Assembly (NCBI RefSeq): GCF_025860405.1 | Contig: NZ_CP063785.1 | Span: forward strand, 7,565,390-7,629,389 | DNA from: Tolypothrix sp. PCC 7712 | GTDB lineage: Bacteria; Cyanobacteriota; Cyanobacteriia; Cyanobacteriales; Nostocaceae | Length of the DNA stretch: 64,000 nt | Reading direction: 5' to 3' | Shown here: positions 55,449 through 64,000 of the stretch, one piece after another | How positions within the stretch are numbered: position 1 is the stretch's first letter | How the letters are laid out: every line of letters starts with the position of its first letter | The notes under the pieces: model-generated | What the model was told of the DNA's origin: nothing | Seen by the model: the letters and a program-made list of their open reading frames with translations, nothing else | The model's database searches: none | Position numbers and translations under genes: made by a program

Positions 55449-57695
55449 TTAGTTACTACGCACAGTAATTACAGCCACCGGACACCGTGCTTTATTGAGA
55501 ATAGCATCAACCCGATGACCAAAGAATACTCGACCTGTGATTGTTTGAATACTGCTACCTAAAACAATTAAATCTACTTGCTTAGTATGAGCATATTTAA
55601 GAATTTCAAACTCTGGAATACCAGCCAAAATTGCTGTTTTTACCTCAGCACCAAATCCTCGCCCCACCTCAGCTTGCTGCTGCACAATCTGTTTAGCAAT
55701 GTCTGTAATAGAATCAATTGTCTGCTCCTCAAATAAAACATATTCGCGCTGAGTTCGGTTGACGACATTGACTAAAGTTACAGTTGCTCCAGTTTGAGCA
55801 GCAATTGTACTCGCCACTTCCACAGCGTGTAGGCTGTATTCATTCCCGCTAGTGGGTACTAAAATATGAGCGAGTTTATGATAACCAGTTGGCTCATTTG
55901 TCGATAAATTTGACTTCACTACCATTGTGGCGCAAGGAGATTCCTGCACTACTCGATCAACTAACAAGTTGAATACAGAACCACGAGAACGTTGATTTCC
56001 GGTTGCACCTAAAACAATCAAGTCATAGCCTTTATTGGCTTCTTTTAAAATCACATCCGCTTTGTTTTGTCCTGATTCAACTTTGGTCTGAATTAGTGAA
56101 CCACTAGGAAGATTCATCTCGTTAGCTACGATAGCAATAGCATTTTCTGCTGTATTATCTTTAACAGCAGTTGCGACAGCTTTTACTGATTTACGTAGAG
56201 GCTGTTGATCGCTTTTAGCGTATAAAGCTGTCACTTCCAAAGAATTTTGATGTGCTAAATGGTTGACTAACTGAGCCGCTAATCTGACATTCGGCCCGCC
56301 TTGAGTGGGTATTAATATCCGACGAATGCGCTTGATAAAGCTGCGGCTAGCGAGTTCTTCTTGCTCTAAGCGTTGGGCTTCTTCTTCACCGATGGAGACT
56401 TTGGAAAGTGACCAACGTAGCAAAGGCGGAGCCATCAATGAGGTAACGATCGCCACCATAACGATAATGGAATACATCTGCGGATTCAGTACGCCCAAGG
56501 AAACCCCAATGGTAGCGACGATAATCTCCATCGCGCCTCTCGCATTCATTCCCGATCCCATTGCGATCGCTTCCCAGTGGCTTAATCCACCGACACGCGA
56601 ACCGAGATAAGCACCACTAAATTTACCAACACAAGCGATCGCTAACACCACCAAACCCACTACAAAGGTTTGCGGAACCAATAATTGTACTAAATCTACC
56701 TTTAATCCTGCTGTAGCAAAGAAAATCGGCGCGAGAAACCCAGCCGTGATTAATTCCAGAGTTAAACCCGCCTCACGACTAAAACGGGGTGATTGTCCTG
56801 CTAAAATTCCGGTGACAAATGCTCCTAATGCGGCTTCAATTCCTAAGGTGTGGGTAAAAGCGGCTGCACTTAACGCCAACACCAACAAAGCAGACAAACT
56901 AGCTGTAGCGCCACCAATATAATCATCTACCCAGCGTAGCGCCCAAGCCATGAGCGATCGCCCTATAGTAAAAGCGATCGCTAAAAATAGTACTGCACCA
57001 CCAATTGACCTAAATACTGTAGGAAAATCAAATTTCCCACTGGTTGCTAAACCAGAAACTACCGAAAGCAAAATCCAGCCTAAGGTATCATCAGTCATTC
57101 CCGCAGCTAGAGTCACCTGACCAATATCCCGGCGAATTAGCTTTAAGTCCATTAATACCTTAGCAATGACTGGTACAGCAGAAATACTCATCGCCGTAGC
57201 AATAAACAAACTAAAAATTAACCTTTGCTCAGGATTTGCTAAAAAGCTTTCTGGGAGAAACCAACCTAATCCCAATCCAGTTGCAAAGGGAATAATAATC
57301 CCCCCCAAGGAAATTAGTAATGCTGTTTTGCCTTTGCGAACAATTAAGTTAAGGTCGGTTTCTAATCCTGTGACAATTAGTAAGAACAGCACACCTAACC
57401 AAGAAACAACCGAAAGCAAATCAGACTGCGCCTGACTTTTAGGAAAAATATGATGCTGTAAATTTGGCAGAATCCAACCGAATACTGATGGGCCTAATAG
57501 TACCCCAGCGAGTAATTCGCCTACCACTGGTGGTAACTTAATCCGACGCATAAATTCGCCCAAACCTCTAGCCACTAGCAGTAGTAAAGCTAATTCCAGC
57601 AACACTAATAGCAACTCATGATGACCAAGAGGTTTAATTAAACCTTTTGCTGGTAATGCACTAGAGGCGAATAACAAGTTTAGCAGTTGATTCAT
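55449..57695 (-). CDS. CPA2 Na+(K+)/H+ antiporter fused to two UspA domains
   Basis: About 748 residues from ATG 57695 (MNQLLNLLFASSALPAKG). An upstream start at 57728 would use codons from a repeat-target duplication. The N-terminal ~420 residues are the Na/H exchanger domain with about 12 helices (LPPVVGELLAGVLLGPSVFG; AAGMTDDTLGWILLSVVS; GMNARGAMEIIVATIG). Two universal-stress-protein domains follow, each with the nucleotide-binding G-2x-G-9x-G(S/T) type motif (DLIVLGATGNQRSRGSVFNL; DLIVLGSSIQTITGRVFFG). It probably exports Na+ or K+ in exchange for protons, with control by nucleotide or stress. Such fusions are common in cyanobacteria. A family II element lies in its upstream region. Confidence 0.9.
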   Translation of the reverse strand: MNQLLNLLFASSALPAKGLIKPLGHHELLLVLLELALLLLVARGLGEFMRRIKLPPVVGELLAGVLLGPSVFGWILPNLQHHIFPKSQAQSDLLSVVSWLGVLFLLIVTGLETDLNLIVRKGKTALLISLGGIIIPFATGLGLGWFLPESFLANPEQRLIFSLFIATAMSISAVPVIAKVLMDLKLIRRDIGQVTLAAGMTDDTLGWILLSVVSGLATSGKFDFPTVFRSIGGAVLFLAIAFTIGRSLMAWALRWVDDYIGGATASLSALLVLALSAAAFTHTLGIEAALGAFVTGILAGQSPRFSREAGLTLELITAGFLAPIFFATAGLKVDLVQLLVPQTFVVGLVVLAIACVGKFSGAYLGSRVGGLSHWEAIAMGSGMNARGAMEIIVATIGVSLGVLNPQMYSIIVMVAIVTSLMAPPLLRWSLSKVSIGEEEAQRLEQEELASRSFIKRIRRILIPTQGGPNVRLAAQLVNHLAHQNSLEVTALYAKSDQQPLRKSVKAVATAVKDNTAENAIAIVANEMNLPSGSLIQTKVESGQNKADVILKEANKGYDLIVLGATGNQRSRGSVFNLLVDRVVQESPCATMVVKSNLSTNEPTGYHKLAHILVPTSGNEYSLHAVEVASTIAAQTGATVTLVNVVNRTQREYVLFEEQTIDSITDIAKQIVQQQAEVGRGFGAEVKTAILAGIPEFEILKYAHTKQVDLIVLGSSIQTITGRVFFGHRVDAILNKARCPVAVITVRSN

Positions 57696-57715
57696 GTTTT
57701 CAGTGGTGTTTGAAT

Positions 57716-57862
57716 AATGCCAATGCAATACTACTCGGTTAAGGATTTTGAACTCAAAATTGGTTGTGGGTAAAAGGTTAAAGGTTAAGGGTTAAAGGTT
57801 TTTTTCCCTTTTCCCATTCCCCTTTTTTCCTTTAACCAACAGACAAGTATTGAATGCCAATG
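57716..57862. mobile_element. Family II MITE with 10-bp target duplication, copy 2
   Basis: Element 57726-57852, ends CAATACT/AGTATTG, flanked by perfect direct repeats AATGCCAATG (57716-57725 and 57853-57862). The interior matches copy 1 (GGTTAAGGATTTTGAACTCA and GTTAAAGG). It lies in the leader of the antiporter gene. Confidence 0.88.
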
Positions 57863-57980
57863 GATGAGATTATTAATAATAAAATCAATGACTTTACATA
57901 AAAATAATGATGAGGAAAACCCCTCATCATTCAACTTACAGTACCCCTAGAAAACTTAGAGAAATTTGACAGCAACAATG

Positions 57981-58388
57981 CTAGACAATTCCTGGCCCTT
58001 TACCGCGAACATCATCCTTATCTGTTAATTGACCTTCCTTATCTTCATTCGCTTCTATTAGTTCTTCTGAACGGTTGGCAATGTCTTGTTCGACTTCTTG
58101 ACGTGCATCGCCAGGAACTTCATAATACATTTCTGGCTCAACTGCATAGTTGTTTAATAAACCTTCTTTATCTACAGTGTAGCCATCGGTGGTACGAATA
58201 CTATCGCCCTCAGTTTGGTCGTCAGTAGGAGCGCTGGCTTCTCTTTCTTCTGTGGGGAGTGTTTTGTATAAGTCTCCTTCTCTTTCTTTACGAGCAGCGG
58301 TTTCTGCTGGAACAATACCTCTATCATATACATCAGATTCAACGCGATCTGAAGAGTCTATTGCTCTATTAAAATCTTTATTACTCAT
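57981..58388 (-). CDS. Acidic hydrophilic protein of unknown function
   Basis: 135 residues, strongly hydrophilic and acidic, with no Cys, Trp or His and almost no hydrophobic core, so it is probably intrinsically disordered (EREGDLYKTLPTEEREASAP; EANEDKEGQLTDKDD). The C-terminus ends KGPGIV. Such proteins in cyanobacteria are often induced by salt or drying, but no family motif is recognised and the stress link is inferred from neighbours (antiporter with UspA domains, BON and stress-protein genes). The start is a normal ATG preceded by GAGGACAAGATT on the coding strand. Confidence 0.6.
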   Translation of the reverse strand: MSNKDFNRAIDSSDRVESDVYDRGIVPAETAARKEREGDLYKTLPTEEREASAPTDDQTEGDSIRTTDGYTVDKEGLLNNYAVEPEMYYEVPGDARQEVEQDIANRSEELIEANEDKEGQLTDKDDVRGKGPGIV

Positions 58389-58572
58389 AATCTTGTCCTC
58401 GTTAAAACATTTTGTTCATTACTTCTTTGATTAGATTACGGTTTCAAAAAGGATAAGGATACTATCTTGAGAAGGGAATTAATTTGCATGAGTAAGTATT
58501 TACTCTATCAAAAGATATATCTTGATTGATAATTTCAAAGGTTTTGCTGCATTTCACAGCGTTTGAGAAATG

Positions 58573-58676
58573 TTATCCCAATTTGAAAAAAGAATGCGAC
58601 AAACTGTAGGGGCAAGGCATTGCCTTGCCCTCTAGAATATATTGATATGTCACAAACATTATTTGAATTGATATTA
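58573..58676. mobile_element. Family I MITE-like repeat, copy 7
   Basis: About 102 bp from ATCCCAATTTG to GAATTGATATTA, with the centre GGGGCAAGGCATTGCCTTGC and CTCTAGAATATATTGATATG. Confidence 0.85.
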
Positions 58677-58729
58677 GATAAATTGAAAAACTATTTGCAA
58701 TGCATCCGTAACGCAAGAAAAGCATTGCC

Positions 58730-59062
58730 AGAGGTGCCTTACTCTCGCTGCTAACGCACCCTACTGGACTAATAAAAATAATAAATAATATAGAAATCCG
58801 ATGTGATTTTTGAAAAAATTTCAGTTGATGCCGTACTCTCGCTGCTAACGCATCCTACTGGACTGACAAGACTAAAATGTGGCAATATAATTTTCTTGTG
58901 GGGTGGACATCTTGTCCGCCCAGGACGGGCAAGATGCCCATCCCACAAGAGTTTGAGCAATGCACTATTTTAGTCTAGACACGCTACTACATGGTTATTT
59001 ATAAAGTAAAAATAAAATTACTGTAACCTAACGCACCATCGCGTGGATGGTGCGTTACTCAA
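58730..59062. repeat. Direct repeats, family V palindrome copy 2 and GCGTTAG palindrome
   Basis: A 31-base sequence starting TACTCTCGCTGCTAACGCA occurs at about 58739 and again at about 58832 with one change. The large palindrome TTGTGGGGTGGACATCTTG to GCCCATCCCACAAG (58895-58949) is the relative of 35167-35226. ACGCACCATCGCGTGGATGGTGCGT is split over a hairpin at about 59031-59055. No gene is seen between 58389 and 59165. Confidence 0.75.
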
Positions 59063-59165
59063 AGTAGCCCAACGCAGTAGCTATATGATGGCGTACTCCT
59101 GCGGAGAAAGAGTACCCGCAGAAGCCTATACAGCATTCAGCACCCAGTAATGGGGTTTGCGGTAC

Positions 59166-59600
59166 TTATTTACCCAAAATCTGTGCTTTAAACTGGTTAA
59201 TTTCTCCAACTAATTCTTGTCGAGTGTTGGCTTTGAGTAGATAACGGAAGGTTAACCAACCTGTATAACCAATTCCAATCAACTCAAAAGTTGGTGCTAT
59301 TAAAGGAATACTATTGACTGCAGACAGGATTGCTAATACTACTTTGAGTGTGACAATCGCTGACAAAATTAAAATGATGGTCACCAAAGGCTGCTGGTAT
59401 TGCTGATAAAAGCTGCCTAAATATTCTGGCAAATTTGCCAAAAAATCAGAAACATTGCTCAAAATTTCCTGCAATTCTGAATTAGAATTTTTAGCAGGTG
59501 GTAGCTTTGGTAAGTTTTGATTGTCTGCCCCTGTAAGAGCTATTGCCCCTTCTGCTGAGTTAGAATTGGCTACTTCAATTGGCTGTTCTTGGGTTTCCAT
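59166..59600 (-). CDS. CAAD/CURT1-like thylakoid membrane protein
   Basis: 144 residues. A disordered N-terminal ~45 residues is followed by the CAAD domain: an amphipathic helix (ILSNVSDFLANLPEYLGSFY), two membrane helices (LVTIILILSAIVTLKVVLAI; TFELIGIGYTGWLTFRYLL) and a C-terminal helix (TRQELVGEINQFKAQILGK). The domain occurs in thylakoid-curvature proteins of the CURT1 type and as an appendage on some cyanobacterial aminoacyl-tRNA synthetases. As a stand-alone protein it probably shapes or marks thylakoid membranes. It lies 311 bases downstream of the BON lipoprotein gene on the same strand, with a long hairpin between. Confidence 0.82.
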   Translation of the reverse strand: METQEQPIEVANSNSAEGAIALTGADNQNLPKLPPAKNSNSELQEILSNVSDFLANLPEYLGSFYQQYQQPLVTIILILSAIVTLKVVLAILSAVNSIPLIAPTFELIGIGYTGWLTFRYLLKANTRQELVGEINQFKAQILGK

Positions 59601-59702
59601 AAGTTTTATATGTTCGGTAACACAACAGTTTTTATAGGTGATGGAGCTTCCCTAATAATAATAGTACTTATTCTATAAAAATTACCTAATTTTTTATTCA
59701 AA

Positions 59703-59741
59703 AGTCTATAATCAAGGAAAATTTTTCTTTGATTATAGACT
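59703..59741. terminator. Near-perfect 18-bp AT-rich hairpin
   Basis: AGTCTATAATCAA and TTGATTATAGACT pair perfectly, and pairing can continue through GGAAAA/TTTTTC (with one G-T pair) to a loop of about three bases. It lies between the BON lipoprotein stop (59912) and the CAAD gene start (59600). Read on the minus strand it could terminate the former. It is AT-rich and unusually long for a terminator. Confidence 0.45.
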
Positions 59742-59911
59742 ATTAAACCTGTAATTTAGATTTTGGGGTTATGTGCATTGCACCCTATTTAGGAAGGTGA
59801 ATTAGTTTGTAGTCATAACTTCAGTTGTGCAAGATTTAAGTACTAAAGTGCTAACTACAAACTAGTTAAATTCATTTGGGCGATTTATGAATCCAGCTGC
59901 CGATGGATAAT

Positions 59912-60376
59912 TTATTGTTGCTTAGGTGGAGCAACTGCGGCTTTAACTACTACTTTTGTGACACCTTTAATTTCTTTTGACAAAGGTTCAATCTTAGCTA
60001 ACTGTTGCTGATTGTTAACAGTTCCGCCAACAGTCACAGTACCATCTTTTGCTGCTTCAACTGTTAAAGCACCATTGGGGATGTTAGCCTCTAATTTAGA
60101 GCGAACTTCACTGGCTAGGTCGCCTGTAGCTCTTTCTGCATCGCCGCCAGTGGTGTTATTGCGTTGTTCACGGGCGCGAATATCAGAGTTTAATTGTCTG
60201 CGGCGAGTTTCGCTTTGAGCATCTTGTTGCGCTGCTTCTGTGGCTTTGGCGCTAGGTGCTTGTACAGCTTCGTTAGGATTGGCGGGAGCAGATTCACTAG
60301 TTTTAGCACCATTATCACAAGCAACAGCACCAAAAATTAGAAGACTGCCAATTAAGAACGGTGTTAGCTTTTTCAT
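59912..60376 (-). CDS. BON-domain lipoprotein
   Basis: About 154 residues from ATG 60376 (MKKLTPFLIGSLLIFGAVAC). The upstream in-frame ATG at 60493 would add a repeat-encoded leader and is rejected. A lipobox (GAVAC) at the N-terminus indicates lipid attachment, followed by a Glu/Ala/Gln-rich linker and one BON domain (LASEVRSKLEANIPNGALTV; GTVTVGGTVNNQQQLAKIE). BON domains, as in OsmY, bind phospholipid surfaces and are linked to osmotic shock. An envelope role fits the adjacent antiporter and stress-protein genes. The family call is firm; the exact function is not known. Confidence 0.82.
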   Translation of the reverse strand: MKKLTPFLIGSLLIFGAVACDNGAKTSESAPANPNEAVQAPSAKATEAAQQDAQSETRRRQLNSDIRAREQRNNTTGGDAERATGDLASEVRSKLEANIPNGALTVEAAKDGTVTVGGTVNNQQQLAKIEPLSKEIKGVTKVVVKAAVAPPKQQ

Positions 60377-60505
60377 TTGTTTACTCTTGGTATAAGAAGG
60401 GTTAATTGTGCTGATGTGTGTGGGAGAGAAGAAGGAGGGGGAAAGGGAAAAGGTGAAGGGGAAATGGCATTCCTTTAACCTTTTCCCTTTCATGCAGAGG
60501 CGCGA

Positions 60506-62401
60506 TTATAGGGTTTCGTCGCGGCGATCGATGATGACTACAGCAGGCTCGTCTGTGGCAACATCACTTACATAATTGGGGTGAGTACGATCGCCAACTG
60601 TTCTATCGTGGTGGTGATGTGCTCTGTCTAAATCGGTAGCATCATATACTGCCCAATCTTCGATACCACGACGGCGGAGAATATTTTCAGCTTGATGGAT
60701 TTCCGATTCTGTACCATCAACAATTACGAGGTAGTCGCCTCTGTTGAAGCGATCGCTATAAACTCGCGCCCGGTTTTCGGGAATTCCTAAGCCAACTAAG
60801 CCACCTGTAATTCCACCTGCGGCTGCACCAATTGCGCCGCCTGTGACTGCTGTAGCTAAAGCTGTGGCTGCTGCACCACCTGCTATTACGGGGCCGACTC
60901 CAGGGATGGCTAATGCACCCAAACCAACTAATAGACCACCCAATCCACCTAAGGCTGCGCCTGTAGCTGCACCTGCTTTGGCTCCTTCATCGGCTTTATT
61001 ACCAGTACCAACATTTCTATCTACACCAGTGTTGACACCAGTATTTACGCCCGCAATGCGATCGCCATCGTTGTGTTTAGCAATGATCGAGACTCGGCTC
61101 ATGGGGAAGCCTGCATCACGCAATTCTGTGAGTGCAGCTTCTGCATCGCGGCGGTGAGCAAATACACCTATCGCTCTTCTGTTAGTGCGAACATCTCCAA
61201 CTGGTCTGTCGTGATTGTCGTGGTGGTGATGCACTCTGTCTATATCGGTAGCATCGTATACTGCCCAATCTTCAATACCTCGGCGGCGGAGAATACTTTC
61301 AGCTTGATGGATTTCCGATTCTGTACCATCAACGATTACGAGGTAGTCGCCTCTGTTGAAGCGATCGCTATAAACTCGCGCCCGGTTTTCGGGAATACCT
61401 AAGCCAACGAGTCCACCTGTAATTCCACCTGCGGCTGCACCAATTGCACCACCTGTGACTGCTGTAGCTAAGGCTGTGGCTGCTGCACCACCTGCAATTA
61501 CAGGGCCGACTCCAGGAATGGCTAATGCACCCAGACCAACTAATAAGCCACCCAAACCGCCCAATGCTGCACCTGTAGCTGCACCTGCTTTGGCACCTTC
61601 ATCGGCTTTATTACCAGTGCCAACATTTCTATCTACACCAGTATTTACACCCGCAATGTGATCATGATCGTTGTTTTTAGCAATCAACGAAACTCGGCTC
61701 ATGGGGAAGCCTGCATCACGCAATTCTGTGAGTGCGGCTTCTGCATCACGGCGATGAGCAAATACACCTATCGCCCGTTTGTTGGCGCGAACATCTCTAT
61801 GAGTACCTACAGCACCGACAGGCGCAACAGGCGCAACGCGATCGCTAGCTACATTTTCGCTAGTGGGGCGATCAAAAACATTAAACTCATCAATATTCCA
61901 GCGTCGGAGAATGGGTTCGACTCTAGCAATTTCTTCTTCTGTACCATCAAAAATTACTAGATAGCCACCACGTTCTACGCGTTCGTTATACATTCTGGCG
62001 CGTTCTTCGGGAATTCCTAAGCCAATTAATCCCCCAAGTAAACTACCTGCGGCTGCACCAATTGCACCACCTGCAACGGTTGTGGCTAAAGCTGTGGCGG
62101 CTGCACCAGCCAGCATGATAGGGCCAATTCCAGGGATGGCTAGAGTACCAAGACCTACCAATAAGCCAGTTAAACCGCCCAAAGCACCACCAGAAACTGC
62201 ACCGATGGTTGCACCTTCATCAGATTTATCGCCAACTTTTTCTGTAACGGGAGTTCCTGCAATATCACCGTGGCGATCGCCTTCTCTGGCGATAACAGAA
62301 ACTCTATCCATTGGTATGCCAGAATTGCTCAATTCCCGCAATGCTTGTTCAGTATCATGACGATTATGAAATACACCTATAGCTCTTCTAACTACAGCCA
62401 T
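60506..62401 (-). CDS. Three-unit glycine-rich general stress protein
   Basis: 631 residues made of three units, each ~180-200 residues: an alpha/beta piece (RAIGVFAHRRDAEAALTELR), a hydrophobic glycine/alanine stretch that could cross or insert in a membrane (GGLVGLGIP; GALAIPGVGPVIAGG), and a C-terminal alpha/beta piece (YLVIVDGTESEIHQAESILR). The first piece resembles the general stress protein 17M/YflT type. Units 2 and 3 are almost identical in DNA (about 61780-61200 and 61180-60600), while unit 1 is diverged, so the last duplication is recent. His-rich linkers (HHHHDNHD) join the units and could bind metal. Role is inferred to be stress- or membrane-related. Confidence 0.75.
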   Translation of the reverse strand: MAVVRRAIGVFHNRHDTEQALRELSNSGIPMDRVSVIAREGDRHGDIAGTPVTEKVGDKSDEGATIGAVSGGALGGLTGLLVGLGTLAIPGIGPIMLAGAAATALATTVAGGAIGAAAGSLLGGLIGLGIPEERARMYNERVERGGYLVIFDGTEEEIARVEPILRRWNIDEFNVFDRPTSENVASDRVAPVAPVGAVGTHRDVRANKRAIGVFAHRRDAEAALTELRDAGFPMSRVSLIAKNNDHDHIAGVNTGVDRNVGTGNKADEGAKAGAATGAALGGLGGLLVGLGALAIPGVGPVIAGGAAATALATAVTGGAIGAAAGGITGGLVGLGIPENRARVYSDRFNRGDYLVIVDGTESEIHQAESILRRRGIEDWAVYDATDIDRVHHHHDNHDRPVGDVRTNRRAIGVFAHRRDAEAALTELRDAGFPMSRVSIIAKHNDGDRIAGVNTGVNTGVDRNVGTGNKADEGAKAGAATGAALGGLGGLLVGLGALAIPGVGPVIAGGAAATALATAVTGGAIGAAAGGITGGLVGLGIPENRARVYSDRFNRGDYLVIVDGTESEIHQAENILRRRGIEDWAVYDATDLDRAHHHHDRTVGDRTHPNYVSDVATDEPAVVIIDRRDETL

Positions 62402-63065
62402 TGTTTTCTCCCAATAAGAAAATTACTTAAACAACAAAATTATTAAGCTTCAGCTAAGACTATTTAGGCTTTTTTAAAATTGCTTTTCATCAATCATTTG
62501 GGAGAAATTATTCCTCTATCATTGGATATAGATTTTTTAAATAAGCGAAATTTATCTTTAATATATTGCTTTCTATGCAAGGATTTTCGCATTCAATTTT
62601 ATGTACATTGCAGCATATTTTGCTGGAGCAATTTATTTTTATTACTGCTTCAATATGACACCTTGGTGTTTTATTACATAAATTTTAATAATTTTATTTT
62701 TATCTTGACGAAACAAAAATTTACATAAAAATTTGGTTTTAATGGTAGCCATTCAATAAACTATTTCCTGCCTGAAATTTGAATGTTATATATACTTATT
62801 CAATGGGAGATACCACTTTTGACCCAGAGATTTATTACTTAGGAAAGTGTAGGCTCGCATAACTACTATTTACACTGATAACTAAGCCATTTCTTCTAAC
62901 AGCGATTTAATATTTGGTAAACCGCAGGTTAGGCATTATCTATAAATTAAGTTGGGAAAGAAATAGTACACAATTGCCTACCTGACAAAAGCGTTAATTA
63001 TTAATAAATGAATCGATGTTTTAGAAAAATGGCATTGAACCATCGAACGTAAGAGAGAAAATACT
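62402..63065. other. Divergent AT-rich intergenic region
   Basis: No gene, repeat family or strong hairpin is visible in these 660 bases. It separates the stress-protein gene (minus) from the membrane protein gene (plus) and should hold both promoters. Confidence 0.5.
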
Positions 63066-64000
63066 ATGTTTCAAAGTTTTGAAACTATGTTGAGATGGGG
63101 CTGGCTACCTTTAGGCATCACAAGCACAGATAGCATACCAGAAGTTATCAGTCCAGGCAGAATGTCTGTTGTCTTTTCAAGCCCTAAATTTTTAGTGGCT
63201 TTTTTGGCTGGTACTTTGATGGCTTTAGCCTTTCAATTATTGCTCACAAATTTTTCTGTAGCTGTAGGGATTTCATCTTGGGATAATGATCCAGATGATG
63301 ACGATAGCTCAGGTAGTTTGGGACATTCAATTCGCAAAGTAGAAGCGAAAGTAGGTTTGTGGGCATTAGTTTCTGCTAGTATCGCCTTATTTATTGCTTG
63401 TTTTCTAGCAGTAAAACTGAGTTTAATTCAAAGTGCCCTTTTTGGAGCCATCATTGGTGTAGTTATTTGGTCTACCTTTTTCTCATTGGTAGTTTGGTTT
63501 GGCTCATCAGCAATCGGTTCTTTAATTGGTTCTCTCGCCTCTACCTTGACTTCTGGTTTGCAAACCCTAACAGGTACAGCAACTGCGGGTATCGGTGCAA
63601 GTATGGCGCAAAGACAAATGGTTTCTACTGCTGAAGAAATCACTGCGGCTGTGCGGCGAGAATTAACTTCGGGTTTTGACCCTGATAACATTAGGAATAC
63701 CTTGCAAAGTTCCTTAAGTTCTCTGCAAATACCAAACCTCGATTTAAAAGATATTCGCTCACAATTTGATAAGATCCTCAGTGATGTTGATTTTGGTAGC
63801 ATCGCTAATAGTGATGTGCTACGCAATGTCAATCGGCAAACATTTGTGGATTTAATTAGCAATCGCACCAAATTATCGGCTGGCGATATCAATAAAATTG
63901 CTGACCAATTGCAAGCTGCTTGGACACAAGCATCATCTCGGAAAAATCCCACAGAGCAAGTAATTAATTTACTGAAATCGGCTACCCCTGAAGAATTAAA
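63066..64000 (+). CDS. Integral membrane protein, 3' end outside window
   Basis: Open from ATG 63066 (MFQSFETMLRWGWLPLGITS) to the end of the window, at least 311 codons, with no stop seen. About three to four membrane helices lie in the first ~165 residues (FLVAFLAGTLMALAFQLLLT; LWALVSASIALFIACFLAVK; ALFGAIIGVVIWSTFFSLVV). An acidic DNDPDDDD loop follows the first helix pair. The rest is a soluble, helical region (EITAAVRRELTSGFDPDNIR; VDLISNRTKLSAGDINKIAD), with repeated short helices. The family is not recognised. AGAGAGAAAATACT precedes the ATG as a weak ribosome site. It may belong to the stress/envelope group on its left. Confidence 0.7.
   Translation, partial: MFQSFETMLRWGWLPLGITSTDSIPEVISPGRMSVVFSSPKFLVAFLAGTLMALAFQLLLTNFSVAVGISSWDNDPDDDDSSGSLGHSIRKVEAKVGLWALVSASIALFIACFLAVKLSLIQSALFGAIIGVVIWSTFFSLVVWFGSSAIGSLIGSLASTLTSGLQTLTGTATAGIGASMAQRQMVSTAEEITAAVRRELTSGFDPDNIRNTLQSSLSSLQIPNLDLKDIRSQFDKILSDVDFGSIANSDVLRNVNRQTFVDLISNRTKLSAGDINKIADQLQAAWTQASSRKNPTEQVINLLKSATPEEL

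Noticed and set aside
57696..57728. Upstream start of the antiporter gene
   Set aside because: The first codons come from the target duplication of a family II element. ATG 57695 gives a normal membrane-protein N-terminus.

Overview
The window looks like a piece of chromosome from a filamentous, probably heterocyst-forming cyanobacterium of the Nostoc/Calothrix type. The evidence is frequent HIP1 palindromes (GCGATCGC), many short tandem heptamers (TGACAAA, GGGGACT, TTAACCC, AATTCAA types) between genes, several families of small transposable repeats, and typical cyanobacterial proteins: GUN4-domain proteins, a PATAN/REC response regulator, a KaiB-domain protein beside a PilT-like ATPase, a CAAD-domain membrane protein, GlgA and HemC. 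This is inferred from content only; no rRNA or tRNA gene was found.

Bases 1-10420 hold a truncated GUN4-domain gene, a P-type cation ATPase reduced to its two ends, an ATPase-like protein with damaged nucleotide-binding motifs, a MASE1 hybrid histidine kinase, a secreted helical-repeat protein, a zinc-free alcohol dehydrogenase family oxidoreductase, and a repeat-rich stretch with the first codons of a lost Crp/Fnr-type regulator. Bases 10423-17659 form the most unusual locus: an unassigned protein, a von Willebrand factor A (VWA) protein with a Ro60/TROVE-like layout, two tandem copies of a structured RNA-like element with compensating base changes, a small hypothetical protein and a NACHT-HEAT NLR-like protein.

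Bases 17660-26640 contain a 2-kb gene desert with a good small-RNA candidate, the KaiB-domain/PilT pair, a small membrane protein, UDP-GlcNAc 2-epimerase and a PATAN-REC regulator. Bases 26641-34768 carry a giant Ser/Thr kinase-AAA-GAF-histidine kinase-receiver protein followed by another hybrid kinase whose last codons lie inside a mobile repeat. Next come glgA, hemC, a LprI-like secreted protein and two antitoxin-like genes without toxins. A striking 41-bp array with a HIP1 site in each unit follows, interrupted by a second, 21-bp palindromic array.

Bases 40727-45254 hold two neighbouring proteins that share an AAA-like ATPase module, one ending in GUN4 and the other starting with a caspase-like CHAT domain. 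Bases 45716-55017 encode a lipid kinase, a metallophosphoesterase, an SGNH hydrolase and a second giant kinase. Bases 55449-64000 look like a stress or envelope group: a Na+/H+ antiporter with two UspA domains, an acidic hydrophilic protein, a CAAD/CURT1-like membrane protein, a BON lipoprotein, a three-unit glycine-rich stress protein and a membrane protein cut by the window end.

Three themes recur. Signalling and conflict-type proteins are abundant (four histidine kinases, NACHT, CHAT, AAA). Small mobile repeats are numerous, in at least four families, one with clear 10-bp target duplications. Short repeats also invade gene ends and even coding sequence, supplying starts, stops and an in-frame insert.
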